Source: Hyphomicrobiales bacterium
GTDB lineage: Bacteria > Pseudomonadota > Alphaproteobacteria > Rhizobiales > Xanthobacteraceae
Reading direction: 5' to 3'
DNA length: 64,000 nt
NCBI GenBank assembly: GCA_017305715.1
Contig: JAFKKG010000021.1
Location: 1 to 64,000 of the forward strand
The position numbers and the translations under genes were made by a program. Positions 31,413-39,582 of the stretch are shown here, one piece after another. The notes under the pieces are model-generated. The model saw only the letters and a program-made list of their open reading frames with translations. It had not been told where the DNA came from and searched no databases. How positions within the stretch are numbered: position 1 is the stretch's first letter; each line of letters starts with the position of its first letter.

Positions 31413-33494
31413 ATGTCACAAACCGCCACTTACTTCTTTGCCTACCACCAGCTACTGGTGGCGATGGCAGGCTCGGTCTGCCTGTTCGGCACCTGGGTCG
31501 GCATGCGCCATTTTGCCCGCGCCCGCGCCACCGAAGGATCGACCCGGCTGGGCTGGCTGTTCATGGCGTCCGTCGGCACCGGCGCTGCGCTGTGGGCCTC
31601 GACCTTCATCTCGATCCTCGCGCTCGATCCATCGCTCAACAGCGGCTTTGAACCCGTCGCGACCGGCGCGGTGCTGGCCGTCGCCATCGTCGCCTGCCTT
31701 GCAGGGTTCGAGATCGGCAGCCGCCACTTCACGATGGCACCGGAGGCCGGCGGACTCGTGATGGGCGCCGGCATTCTCGCCATGCATTTCCTCGCATTCG
31801 AGGGTTGGCACATCGCCGGCACGGTCGAATGGAACCCCTACGGCGTCGCCGTCACCTTCGTGCTCGGGCTGTCGCTATCGGCGCTGGCGGTCAACCGCGC
31901 CAACCGCCCGGTGACGCGCTGGTGCCGCCATGGCGCGGCGATCGTGCTGGCCTTCATGATCTGTGTCATGCACTACGCATTGACCGCCTCGACCTCGGCG
32001 ATTGCAGACCCGTCGGTGGTGTTGCCTGCCTATCTGATCCCGGCGCATGTTCTGGGCCTGGCGGTGGTCGCCGCCGTGCTGCTGGTGATGGGATCCGGCT
32101 TCTCGACGTACATCATCGATTTGCGCGTCCGCACGGAATCGGCCAATCGCATCAATCAATTGTCGTTCAACGACACCATGACGGGCCTGCCGAACCGTAT
32201 CGCCTTCAATGAACGGCTGTCGTTCGATGCCGCCGAAGCGCACGAGAAGGCCCACAAGCTGGCGGCGTTCTCGATCGACCTCAACGGCTTCAAGGACGTC
32301 AACGACGCGTTCGGCCACAGCGCCGGCGATCGCCTGCTGATCGAGGTGGCCGACCGGATGCGGCGACTGCTCCGCGAGGGCGAGTTTCTGGCGCGCCAGA
32401 GCGGCGACGAATTCCTGGGCCTGCAGATGTCCGGCAACCATCCGCAGGACGCCCAGGGCTTCGCGGAGCGTGTTGCGGCAGTGTTCGCCGAGCCTTTCCT
32501 GGTTCAGGACCAGCAGGTCAATCTCACCGCCTCGATCGGCTATTCGATATTTCCGATCGATACGCCCGAACGCGACCAGGTGCTCAGCTACGCCAAGCTT
32601 GCGATGTACCGGGGCAAGACCAAACAACGCGGCAGTACGATCTGCCGGTACCAGCGCGAGATGGATGACGCGGCACGGGCGCAGCGCGCGCTGGCGCGCG
32701 ATCTGCAAGGCGCCGCCGACCGCGGCGAACTGGAACTGCACTATCAATTGCAGACGACGCTCGGCGACGGGAAGATCTGCGGCGCCGAAGCGCTGATGCG
32801 CTGGCGGCACCCCAGGCGCGGCATGGTCTCACCGGGCGAATTCATCCCGCTGGCCGAGCAGACCGAGGCGATCATCGCCATGGGCGAATGGGCGCTGCGC
32901 ACCGCCTGCCGCGACGCCGTCGCTGGAAAGATCCCGGGCACGGTCGCCGTCAATCTGTCGCCGATCCAGTTCAACCGCAGCGACCTCGCCGAGACCATCC
33001 ATGCCATCCTGCTGGAAACCGGGATGTCGCCACGACGGCTCGAACTCGAAGTCACCGAATCCGCCATCATGTCGGACCAGACCCACGGTCTGCATGTCCT
33101 TCGCCAATTGAAAGCGATGGGGATTTCGATCGCGATGGACGATTTCGGCACCGGCTATTCGTCGCTCGCGACGCTGCACGCGTTTCCGTTCGACAAGCTC
33201 AAGCTCGATCAGTCCTTCGTGAAGCGGCTGCCGAACGATGCAGCGGCGGCGGCGATCGTGCGCACGGTGCTGGCGCTCGGCGAAAGCCTCGGCATGCCCG
33301 TGCTCGCCGAAGGCATCGAGACCGAGGCACAGTGGCAGTTCCTCGCCCGCGAAGGCTGCGCCAAGGGCCAGGGCTATCTGTTCGCAAAACCCCGGAACCT
33401 CGCCCAATTGCCGGCGGCGATCACCGCCGCCGCGCGTTTTGTCCGCGACGATGCGGAGCCGATCGTCTCGCCCCGCGTCGCGATGGCCAGCTAG
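31413..33494 (+). CDS. MHYT-GGDEF-EAL cyclic-di-GMP protein
   Basis: 693 residues. The N-terminal membrane sensor has seven helices with MHFLAFEGWHI and MHYALTA, the MHYT metal/gas-sensing pattern (about 1-250). The GGDEF domain (about 255-420) carries a modified signature RQSGDEFLGLQ. The EAL domain (about 430-680) retains GAEALMRWRHP, AVNLSPIQF, ELEVTESAIM and AMDDFGTGYSSL, hence likely phosphodiesterase activity. SGDEF is found in both active and inactive cyclases, so cyclase function is uncertain. It would tune biofilm or motility through cyclic di-GMP. Confidence 0.93.
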   Translation: MSQTATYFFAYHQLLVAMAGSVCLFGTWVGMRHFARARATEGSTRLGWLFMASVGTGAALWASTFISILALDPSLNSGFEPVATGAVLAVAIVACLAGFEIGSRHFTMAPEAGGLVMGAGILAMHFLAFEGWHIAGTVEWNPYGVAVTFVLGLSLSALAVNRANRPVTRWCRHGAAIVLAFMICVMHYALTASTSAIADPSVVLPAYLIPAHVLGLAVVAAVLLVMGSGFSTYIIDLRVRTESANRINQLSFNDTMTGLPNRIAFNERLSFDAAEAHEKAHKLAAFSIDLNGFKDVNDAFGHSAGDRLLIEVADRMRRLLREGEFLARQSGDEFLGLQMSGNHPQDAQGFAERVAAVFAEPFLVQDQQVNLTASIGYSIFPIDTPERDQVLSYAKLAMYRGKTKQRGSTICRYQREMDDAARAQRALARDLQGAADRGELELHYQLQTTLGDGKICGAEALMRWRHPRRGMVSPGEFIPLAEQTEAIIAMGEWALRTACRDAVAGKIPGTVAVNLSPIQFNRSDLAETIHAILLETGMSPRRLELEVTESAIMSDQTHGLHVLRQLKAMGISIAMDDFGTGYSSLATLHAFPFDKLKLDQSFVKRLPNDAAAAAIVRTVLALGESLGMPVLAEGIETEAQWQFLAREGCAKGQGYLFAKPRNLAQLPAAITAAARFVRDDAEPIVSPRVAMAS

Positions 33495-33777
33495 AATCCT
33501 CGAAGGAAAGGTCAATTGTCGCGCGCGAACTGCGGGTCCTTGACGTCTTCAGCATCGGGACCCTGATCGCGTTGTTCGGATGGTTTCAGGTCCATATCCA
33601 TCGCAAGATGGAAGCGCCGGCAGCCGGCGCCGGCCGCCAACGAAAATCCAGACACCGCCGCAACGAGCGCAGCGCGATAGGCGTGAATTCTCCACAGGCC
33701 TGAATCTGTCCGAACACCGGAGGCCGTGTTAGGTTGTTCCCGTGAGGTGTCGGTTTTCTCAACGACAGGAGCATGGG

Positions 33778-34215
33778 ATGGCGGATGACAAGAAGAAGCG
33801 CGGCGGTGCCGATGCCGCGCTGATCGCACTCGGCGAGTCCTACGAGGTCGCCTATTGGTCGAAGAAGTTGAAGATCACGCCGGCCCAACTGAAGGCGGCC
33901 GTCAAGAAGGTGGGCCACTCCGCCCGAAAAGTAGAAGCCCATATCAAGGAACAGAGGCACAAGGCCGCCGACCGTAACCTGATCGCGCTGAGCCAGCCCC
34001 ACGAAGTCCGCTACTGGTCGAAGAAATTCAAGATCACCCCGGCTAGGCTGAAAGCGGCCGTCGCCGCCGTCGGACACTCGTCGAAGAATGTCGGCGCGTA
34101 TCTCGCCAAGAAGAAGAAAACCAAAAAGACAACCAGGAAGACGGTCAAGAAAGCGGTGAAGAAGGCCGCAAAGAAGAAGACCGCCAGGAAGGCCGCCAAG
34201 AAAAAGGCCGCCTGA
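33778..34215 (+). CDS. Double DUF3606 protein with histone-H1-like tail
   Basis: 145 residues from the ATG with GACAGGAGC upstream. Two repeats of a 50-residue unit are visible: ALGESYEVAYWSKKLKITPAQLKAAVKKVGHS and ALSQPHEVRYWSKKFKITPARLKAAVAAVGHS, matching the DUF3606 helix-turn-helix-like fold. The last 40 residues are almost only K, A, T and R (KKKKTKKTTRKTVKKAVKKAAKK), like eukaryotic histone H1 or bacterial HU/PhaF tails. A DNA-binding chromosomal role is inferred. Not linked to an operon. Confidence 0.85.
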   Translation: MADDKKKRGGADAALIALGESYEVAYWSKKLKITPAQLKAAVKKVGHSARKVEAHIKEQRHKAADRNLIALSQPHEVRYWSKKFKITPARLKAAVAAVGHSSKNVGAYLAKKKKTKKTTRKTVKKAVKKAAKKKTARKAAKKKAA

Positions 34216-34326
34216 GAGGCGGCCCCAAAGCCGGTAGAGGGCTTTATAACGAACATCAGCGCCGCGATCGCCTCAGCCCCGTCGTCGACCAGGGCGACGG
34301 GCAGAAGCGATGGCGGTGCGTGAAGC

Positions 34327-34701
34327 TCAGTATCCGCAGGTGCTGCAGCGCGGCGCGACCGGCGCATAATAGGCACGGGCCGGCGCCACCATTTCAACGC
34401 GCTCCTGAACGGCGTATTGCGGGGCGGTGCGTTCATAGTGGACGCGGCCGGGCGAGACCATCACGGTCTTCGGCACCATCACGGTGCGGTAGCGCGGCGG
34501 AGTACGATAGGCCCTGACGCGGCCCGGCGAAACCATCACTGTTTCCTGCACGGTGCGATATTCGGCCGGTGCAACCACCTGCTGGTACTGCTGGCAGCAG
34601 GGCTGCGGCTGGTAGCACGAATAGCAGCCGGCGGAAGCGGCGGTCGGGATGACGACCGCGGCGAGTGCGGTGGCGAAGGCGGCGGCAATAACGCGAGACA
34701 T
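34327..34701 (-). CDS. Small secreted Cys/Tyr-rich protein with internal repeat
   Basis: 124 residues from the ATG at 34701. A signal peptide is present (MSRVIAAAFATALAAVVIPT, cleavage after ASA-GC), followed by CYSCYQPQPCCQQYQQVV and two copies of a TVMVSPGRVRAYRTPPRYRT-like unit (the second is TVMVSPGRVHYERTAPQYAV). It ends in CSTCGY. Such short repeat proteins are common secreted or outer-surface proteins of unknown function in Bradyrhizobium. Confidence 0.75.
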   Translation of the reverse strand: MSRVIAAAFATALAAVVIPTAASAGCYSCYQPQPCCQQYQQVVAPAEYRTVQETVMVSPGRVRAYRTPPRYRTVMVPKTVMVSPGRVHYERTAPQYAVQERVEMVAPARAYYAPVAPRCSTCGY

Positions 34702-34901
34702 GATTATACCTGCTGGCTTAGAGAAAGAGTCCGTTGCGAAGCTGCGCACAACTCCGTCTGGACGAATGGTCTAGCGCTCGCGCAGGATGCGTCAACTTGA
34801 AAACAAAATTTACCTTGACGAACATCGCTAACAACTTCTGAACGTCACCTTCTCGCGCGCATGACCGATGCCGCGCCGCGCGCTCGGCGTGGCGGACAAA
34901 C

Positions 34902-34927
34902 AAAAACCCCGGCACGTGGCCGGGGTT
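34902..34927 (-). terminator. Rho-independent terminator of the BA14K-like gene
   Basis: On the minus strand AACCCCGGC, a 5-base loop and GCCGGGGTT are followed by a run of T residues. It lies 27 bases after the stop of the 34954-35322 gene. Confidence 0.75.
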
Positions 34928-34953
34928 CTGAAATATCTGCAGGCAACCGTCCG

Positions 34954-35322
34954 TTACGGACAGGGACGACGGTAGCCGTCGTTGGCCAGATAGGTCCCGC
35001 TCCTTGGATCGTACGACCTGAAGCGTTGCATGCAATAATTGATGGCGTTCTGCCGCTGCGCTTCTTGCGCCGCGATCGCGCCGCCAATGACCGCCGCACC
35101 AATGCCGAGACCGATCGCCGCGCCGACATTGCCGCCGCCACGCCCGCGGCCGCGTCCCCAGCCGCCTCCGCGGCCGCGACCGCGACCGCGCTGCGCATGG
35201 GCCGGCGAGACGCCCAGGGCGCCGGTCGTGGCAACCACGCCGAAGGCGTAGATCGAAACCAGGACTCCTGCCGCCAACACGCGGGAGACGAGCCGGCGTC
35301 CGGCCGATTTTTGAATTTTCAT
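34954..35322 (-). CDS. BA14K-like secreted protein
   Basis: 122 residues from the ATG at 35322, with AAAAGGTTGCACG upstream. Signal peptide MKIQKSAGRRLVSRVLAAGV to AHA-QR, then a Gly/Arg-rich region (RGRGRGRGGGWGRGRGRGGG), one hydrophobic helix (AAIGLGIGAAVIGGAIAA) and the terminal BA14K pattern NAINYCMQRFRSYDPRSGTY to RRPC. BA14K-type domains are short lectin-like immunoreactive proteins of alphaproteobacteria. A strong terminator follows. Confidence 0.8.
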   Translation of the reverse strand: MKIQKSAGRRLVSRVLAAGVLVSIYAFGVVATTGALGVSPAHAQRGRGRGRGGGWGRGRGRGGGNVGAAIGLGIGAAVIGGAIAAQEAQRQNAINYCMQRFRSYDPRSGTYLANDGYRRPCP

Positions 35323-35454
35323 CGTGCAACCTTTTCTCTTGTTCGCTTGATCCGTCGGGGTGTGCGGGACAGCTTTGGCGATATCAAGGCCGGCCGATTC
35401 GATCGATCGCGGCAAAATGGCACCATGATTCAAGCGCCCGAGGGGCGCCTTGCA

Positions 35455-36291
35455 TCATGGCGCATGAACGCTCGCATAGTCCCAGCCGATCCAGCCGCAC
35501 AGGCTGCGGCCCATCACGTCTTCCAGGTCGGCGCCCTTCAGCCACGGCAGTTCTTCGGTGAAGAAGGTGACACATTGCCGGTAGCTGCACGGCATCCGCG
35601 TGATGTCGGTGCCCCAGAACATCCGCTTCGGCCCGAAGGCATCGAAGATGCGGTGCAGCCCGTCATGGATGTTGCGGAACGGATAGGGCTCGGTCGAGTA
35701 ATGCGGCGCACCGGTCGCCTTGACCGCGACGTTGGGCAATTGCGCAAGCGCCACCAGTTCGTCGAGGTGGACGAAGGCCGCAGCATCCCGACCATGCCGG
35801 TTCAGGCCGCAATGGTCCAGAATCATCTTCAGGCCCGGATGGCGTTCGGCGATCTCGCGAAATTTCGGCAGGAACAATCCGCCCATCATGGCGAGCGGCA
35901 GGCCTTCCTTCTCGGCCGCCGGCCACAGCCAATCGAGCGAGCCGTCGTAGAGCCATTTCTGGTGCTCTTCCAGCAGCAGCGGCCAGCGCAGGCCCATCAT
36001 GCCCGGCTGCTTGCGCCAGCCATGGATCAGCTTGCGATCGTCAGGGTTTTCCAGCGCGAAATTACCCAGGATGGCGAAGCGGTCCGGATACTTCCGGACC
36101 GCTTCGATGGCCAGCGCATTGGAATCGGGATCCCAGCCGCGCGGCGGGTGGATCAACGCGGCATCGACGCCCGCCGCGTCCATCTCCGCAAGGGCTTCCT
36201 CGGCCGTGAACTTTTCGACCTTGCGATGCAGGCCGGACGTCGGCGTTACGGTTTGAGACCAGATGTGAATCTGCGCGTCGATGATTTTCAT
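35455..36291 (-). CDS. Amidohydrolase-2 family metal-dependent hydrolase
   Basis: 278 residues in a TIM-barrel. It begins MKIIDAQIHIWSQ, where the canonical HxH of the family is QxH; the later MILDHCGLNRHGRDAAAF and MFWGTDITRMPCSYRQC supply the distal His and Asp. Related enzymes hydrolyse lactones such as 2-pyrone-4,6-dicarboxylate or decarboxylate aromatic acids; the exact reaction is not predictable. It is 18 bases downstream of the lectin-like gene on the same strand. Confidence 0.8.
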   Translation of the reverse strand: MKIIDAQIHIWSQTVTPTSGLHRKVEKFTAEEALAEMDAAGVDAALIHPPRGWDPDSNALAIEAVRKYPDRFAILGNFALENPDDRKLIHGWRKQPGMMGLRWPLLLEEHQKWLYDGSLDWLWPAAEKEGLPLAMMGGLFLPKFREIAERHPGLKMILDHCGLNRHGRDAAAFVHLDELVALAQLPNVAVKATGAPHYSTEPYPFRNIHDGLHRIFDAFGPKRMFWGTDITRMPCSYRQCVTFFTEELPWLKGADLEDVMGRSLCGWIGWDYASVHAP

Positions 36292-36309
36292 GCAGGATTT
36301 CGATAGACC

Positions 36310-36990
36310 TCAGTTTGCCGCGAAGCAATACAGCAGGCCGTCGCCGCCCGTGCTCTTCAGGTCATTCTGCGAGCAGCCGCCATCGGGACCGCGCGAGGGA
36401 TGCGACGAGTTCCAGGATTTCGAGGCTTCGTCATCACGCAGGCCGACACGGTCGATATGCCCGACCATCGCGGCCCCCTGCGTGCTGCTCGTCCAGTTCT
36501 TGCAGGTGCGGTCCTCGCCGGCGGCAAAGGCCGTTCCGTCGGCTTGCGAGCCCGTCAGCACGTCGTGGCGATTCGGCGTATCGCCGCGGCCGTTGATGAT
36601 CTCGCCCTTTTCGGAGAGCGCGCTCTGCTTGGTGAGCGCGTTGGTGCCGTGCAGTTCGGCGACATCCTTGGCGACCACGACGCCCTTGGAATTCTTCCAC
36701 GGCCCGTTGCCGATCCGGTCGCGGGCATTGACGGCAGGCTTGCCGTCGGCGGCCTGGGTCGAGAGGTAGGCGCGCCAGGTCTTCGCACCGGCGCCGGCCG
36801 ACTGCGCCAGCGTCTGGCATTGATTGTCGGCGCCGGCGAGGCCGCCGAGATTGCCGCCATTGCCGATCGGGGTGCTGGTCACGAAGAAGCTGGTGTCGGC
36901 CGATTGCGCCTGCGCCGGAGCGGCTGCGAGAACCGATACCGCCGCGAGGGCGAAACACGCCTGTGAGATCATCCTGGAACTCAAATTCAT
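36310..36990 (-). CDS. Secreted lectin-like protein
   Basis: 226 residues from the ATG at 36990 with TTGGGAGGACTTCG upstream. Signal peptide MNLSSRMISQACFALAAVSV to AQAQS. The mature part reads SFFVTSTPIGNGGNLGGLAGADNQCQTLAQSAGAGAKTWRAYLS and DRTCKNWTSSTQGAAMVGHIDRVG, ending DGLLYCFAAN. This is the collagen-XVIII endostatin/C-type-lectin-like pattern of bacterial lectins annotated in Bradyrhizobium. Carbohydrate binding is inferred from the fold, not shown. Probably periplasmic or extracellular. Confidence 0.75.
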   Translation of the reverse strand: MNLSSRMISQACFALAAVSVLAAAPAQAQSADTSFFVTSTPIGNGGNLGGLAGADNQCQTLAQSAGAGAKTWRAYLSTQAADGKPAVNARDRIGNGPWKNSKGVVVAKDVAELHGTNALTKQSALSEKGEIINGRGDTPNRHDVLTGSQADGTAFAAGEDRTCKNWTSSTQGAAMVGHIDRVGLRDDEASKSWNSSHPSRGPDGGCSQNDLKSTGGDGLLYCFAAN

Positions 36991-37061
36991 CGAAGTCCTC
37001 CCAATTGTTTTTATCGGCACGCAGTCAACAACCCGCCGCCGCAATCATTATTCCTTGCCAA

Positions 37062-37096
37062 AGGAAAAGGCGCCGCGGAATGAACCGCGGCGCCTT
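37062..37096 (-). terminator. Rho-independent terminator of the Tim44-domain gene
   Basis: A perfect 12-bp stem (AAGGCGCCGCGG with CCGCGGCGCCTT) and a 6-base loop; on the minus strand TTTTCCTTTGG follows. It lies 33 bases after the stop codon of the gene at 37129. Confidence 0.8.
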
Positions 37097-37128
37097 GTGT
37101 CGACTTGTAGCATCAGGCTGCTGATCGA

Positions 37129-38106
37129 TCAGCTGGTCTGCTGGATCGCCGAGACTTCCCAGTTGCCGCCGCGTTGCCGCGCGAAGGTCCACACCTCGGT
37201 CACCTCGACCGGCGTATCGCTGCCATGGACCACCCGGTTGGTACCTCGCTCCAGCGTCTTGTCGACCAGCGAGATCCGCATCGCGACGGTCGCGTAGTCG
37301 GTTTCGCCTTCGCGCCAGGCTTCCGAAAGGTCACCCTGGAGCAGCTTGACGTTGGACACCTTGTTGATGTCGTTGTTGGCCTTGTTCTGCTCGAGGTCCT
37401 TGGTGAAATAGGACACCATTTCGGGCGTGGCGAGCGTGTGCAGTTTGGCGATGTCCTCGTCCGACCATGCGGCCTGGGTCTCGCCGAGCAACCGTTCGAA
37501 CGCCTCGTAGTCCGCGGGCTGGATTTCCAGCGGCGCGGGGCCGCTCGATCCCATTCCAAAGCCCATGCTGGACCCGAAACCGCCCTGCGGCGGCGGCGGT
37601 GCCATGCTGGCGGGGCTCGCGCTATTGGCATAGGCGGTCGCGGGCGTGTGGCGGCGCTGCCACCACGACATTGCCAGCTTGACCACGATCAGGATCAGGC
37701 CGATCTGCAGGACGAGGCCGATGATCGACGAGATGCCGCCAAGGCCGCCCAGCGCGCCGCCTCCGAACAGCATGCCGAGCAGACCGGCACCGAGGAAGCC
37801 AGCGGCGAGACCGCCGAGCATACCGGGCCGGTTGAAGAAGCCACCCTTGGCCGCGCCAGCAGCCGCCGGCGCGCCCATTCCGGGGCTACCCGGCTGGGCG
37901 AAAGTACGGTTCATGGGCTGCGCCGTACCCGGCGCCGTGGCGGTGCTGGGCGGCGCCGAGAAGGTCTTCGATCCGCGCGACCCGGAGCTGCCGCCGCCGC
38001 CCGCCCGGGCGTCAGCCGACGTGGTCGCCATCGCAAGGGGTACCGCGAGCGAAAGGACCACGGCGAAGGCCCGAACAATTCCGCGCGTGCGTTGCGAGAA
38101 ATGCAT
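37129..38106 (-). CDS. Tim44-domain protein with signal peptide
   Basis: 325 residues from the ATG at 38106. Signal-like start MHFSQRTRGIVRAFAVVLSL, a Gly/Ser/Pro-rich region, one or two hydrophobic segments (LGGLAAGFLGAGLLGMLFGG and ISSIIGLVLQIGLILIVVKLAMSWW), then the C-terminal Tim44-like domain from about residue 205: ADYEAFERLLGETQAAWSDEDIAKLHTLATPEMVSYF and VEVTEVWTFARQRGGNWEVSAIQQT. In bacteria such proteins are inner-membrane anchored with the domain facing the periplasm or cytoplasm; function is unclear. Confidence 0.85.
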   Translation of the reverse strand: MHFSQRTRGIVRAFAVVLSLAVPLAMATTSADARAGGGGSSGSRGSKTFSAPPSTATAPGTAQPMNRTFAQPGSPGMGAPAAAGAAKGGFFNRPGMLGGLAAGFLGAGLLGMLFGGGALGGLGGISSIIGLVLQIGLILIVVKLAMSWWQRRHTPATAYANSASPASMAPPPPQGGFGSSMGFGMGSSGPAPLEIQPADYEAFERLLGETQAAWSDEDIAKLHTLATPEMVSYFTKDLEQNKANNDINKVSNVKLLQGDLSEAWREGETDYATVAMRISLVDKTLERGTNRVVHGSDTPVEVTEVWTFARQRGGNWEVSAIQQTS

Positions 38107-38257
38107 GTGTTTTTCCTCAATCCCCGGCATGGGGAAACAGCCCCTAAGATGGGCAGCGCTGCTTAAAAGTGAAGCCGTAAACGGGAACAGCGGCTGCGGC
38201 CCTCAGTCGCGGGGATGTGACGATTAAGCCGGTTGGGGGCTTGAACCTTACGAAAAC

Positions 38258-39397
38258 TCAGTAGTTTTCCGGACTGACGTGCCTGGCCGGATGGGGGTTG
38301 GTGACGGCTCCAAGGATGGGTTCAAGGATGCTCAACGCCACACCGCCGACCGGCGGAGATTGCGTTGTTTCCTCGGCAAGGAGCGCCTGATCCATCGTGT
38401 GGGCCCCGAGTTCACACATCGCCTGCGTTGCGACATCGCCGCGCCGAACGCACTCCCTGGCCAGGAATTCGAACTGCGCGCGCGCCTGCCGCAAGGTCTC
38501 CTTCGGCACGACCGCGCTGTTTGCTCCGTGCTCTCTGCTCTCCTGCACCATCGCATCGCGGTCCCGGGATGGGGCCGGCGAATCATCCGGTGCGTCCGCT
38601 CGCTGATCGGCGGCGGCAACACCGAGCTGGCTGATCCGCTCGAACGCCGATCGAAGCTCCTCCCGCGTGGTTTCGAGCGCCTCGATCCGTTGCTGCAACT
38701 CCTCACGTTCGTTCGCGGTCGCAACGCGGAGCGCCGCCAGTTCGTCCTCGCGCGAACCCAGCCTGGATTGCCAATCGCCACGCTCTCGATCAAAGGCAAG
38801 CCGAAACTCGGCCATGACGGCCTCGCTCTGCGTCAGCTTCGCCGAGAGTTCGTCGCGCTCGCGCAGAAACTCGCTGCGCTGCTGTTCGATCTGCCTGATG
38901 CTCGCCTCCAGGCTTGCCTTCAGCGCGACGCGCTCCTGATCGAACCCCGCGCCAAGCTCGGCAATGGCCGATTCGTGCGCTTGCGATCTGGTCAGCGCCG
39001 CTTCCTGTTCACGCTTCAACGCGTCTTGTTCCTGCTTCAGCGAATTGCCGAGTTCGAGCAGTTGCGCGTCCCGTTCCTGCAGCGTCGTCCTGAGCGTATC
39101 GCGCTCGGCGATGATGAAACCGGAGAGTTTGACGTGGCGCTCGATATCATGCCGCAGGCTTGCGCATTCGGTTTCCAGCTCGTCATTCTGATGGGTCAGC
39201 GTTTCGTACTTGTATCGCCAGAGCTGCTCTTCATCGAAGGATCCGGAAACGCGCGCCATCAGCGTGTCGAGCAGATCGGCCGCCCGCATCAGATATTCGG
39301 CGCTTTGCCCGTTCGACATCAGGCCGGCGAAACGGCGCAGGAAATGCGACGTTGCCGCGGCTTCTGCCGGATCCGGGATCGGGGCGGGATCTGTCAT
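38258..39397 (-). CDS. Coiled-coil protein of unknown function
   Basis: 379 residues from the ATG at 39397 (AAGGCAAGCTGC upstream); a start eight codons further up is possible. After a 50-residue N-terminal region the chain is heptad-rich from about 80 to 270 (LETECASLRHDIERHVKLSGFIIAERDTL and the repeated EQE/RDE segments). A Ser/Asp-rich linker follows, then a C-terminal helical part (LRQARAQFEFLARECVRRGDVATQAMCELGAHTMD). No signal peptide. Resembles a cytoplasmic scaffold; no family recognised. Confidence 0.7.
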   Translation of the reverse strand: MTDPAPIPDPAEAAATSHFLRRFAGLMSNGQSAEYLMRAADLLDTLMARVSGSFDEEQLWRYKYETLTHQNDELETECASLRHDIERHVKLSGFIIAERDTLRTTLQERDAQLLELGNSLKQEQDALKREQEAALTRSQAHESAIAELGAGFDQERVALKASLEASIRQIEQQRSEFLRERDELSAKLTQSEAVMAEFRLAFDRERGDWQSRLGSREDELAALRVATANEREELQQRIEALETTREELRSAFERISQLGVAAADQRADAPDDSPAPSRDRDAMVQESREHGANSAVVPKETLRQARAQFEFLARECVRRGDVATQAMCELGAHTMDQALLAEETTQSPPVGGVALSILEPILGAVTNPHPARHVSPENY

Positions 39398-39582
39398 GCA
39401 GCTTGCCTTCTTGAACAGCATCAGCGCCGTCGGTGGCGAGGCCGGCACCGGCCGGACACCTTAACCCCGTTCAGAACGGCAAATGTATGGTGGCGGTAGA
39501 ATTCCGCCGAAAACCCCGGGAACGGGGACCCGTTCCCGCTTCACAATAAGTCCTGAAAAAACCGCCGCGAGCCGGACCGGCG

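Noticed and set aside
33512-33829. Leftward 105-codon frame ending MDMDLKPSEQRDQGPDAEDVKDPQFARDN
   Set aside because: The C-terminal 29 residues look protein-like, but no start with a ribosome site exists and the frame overlaps the DUF3606 gene; kept only as a possible tiny gene.
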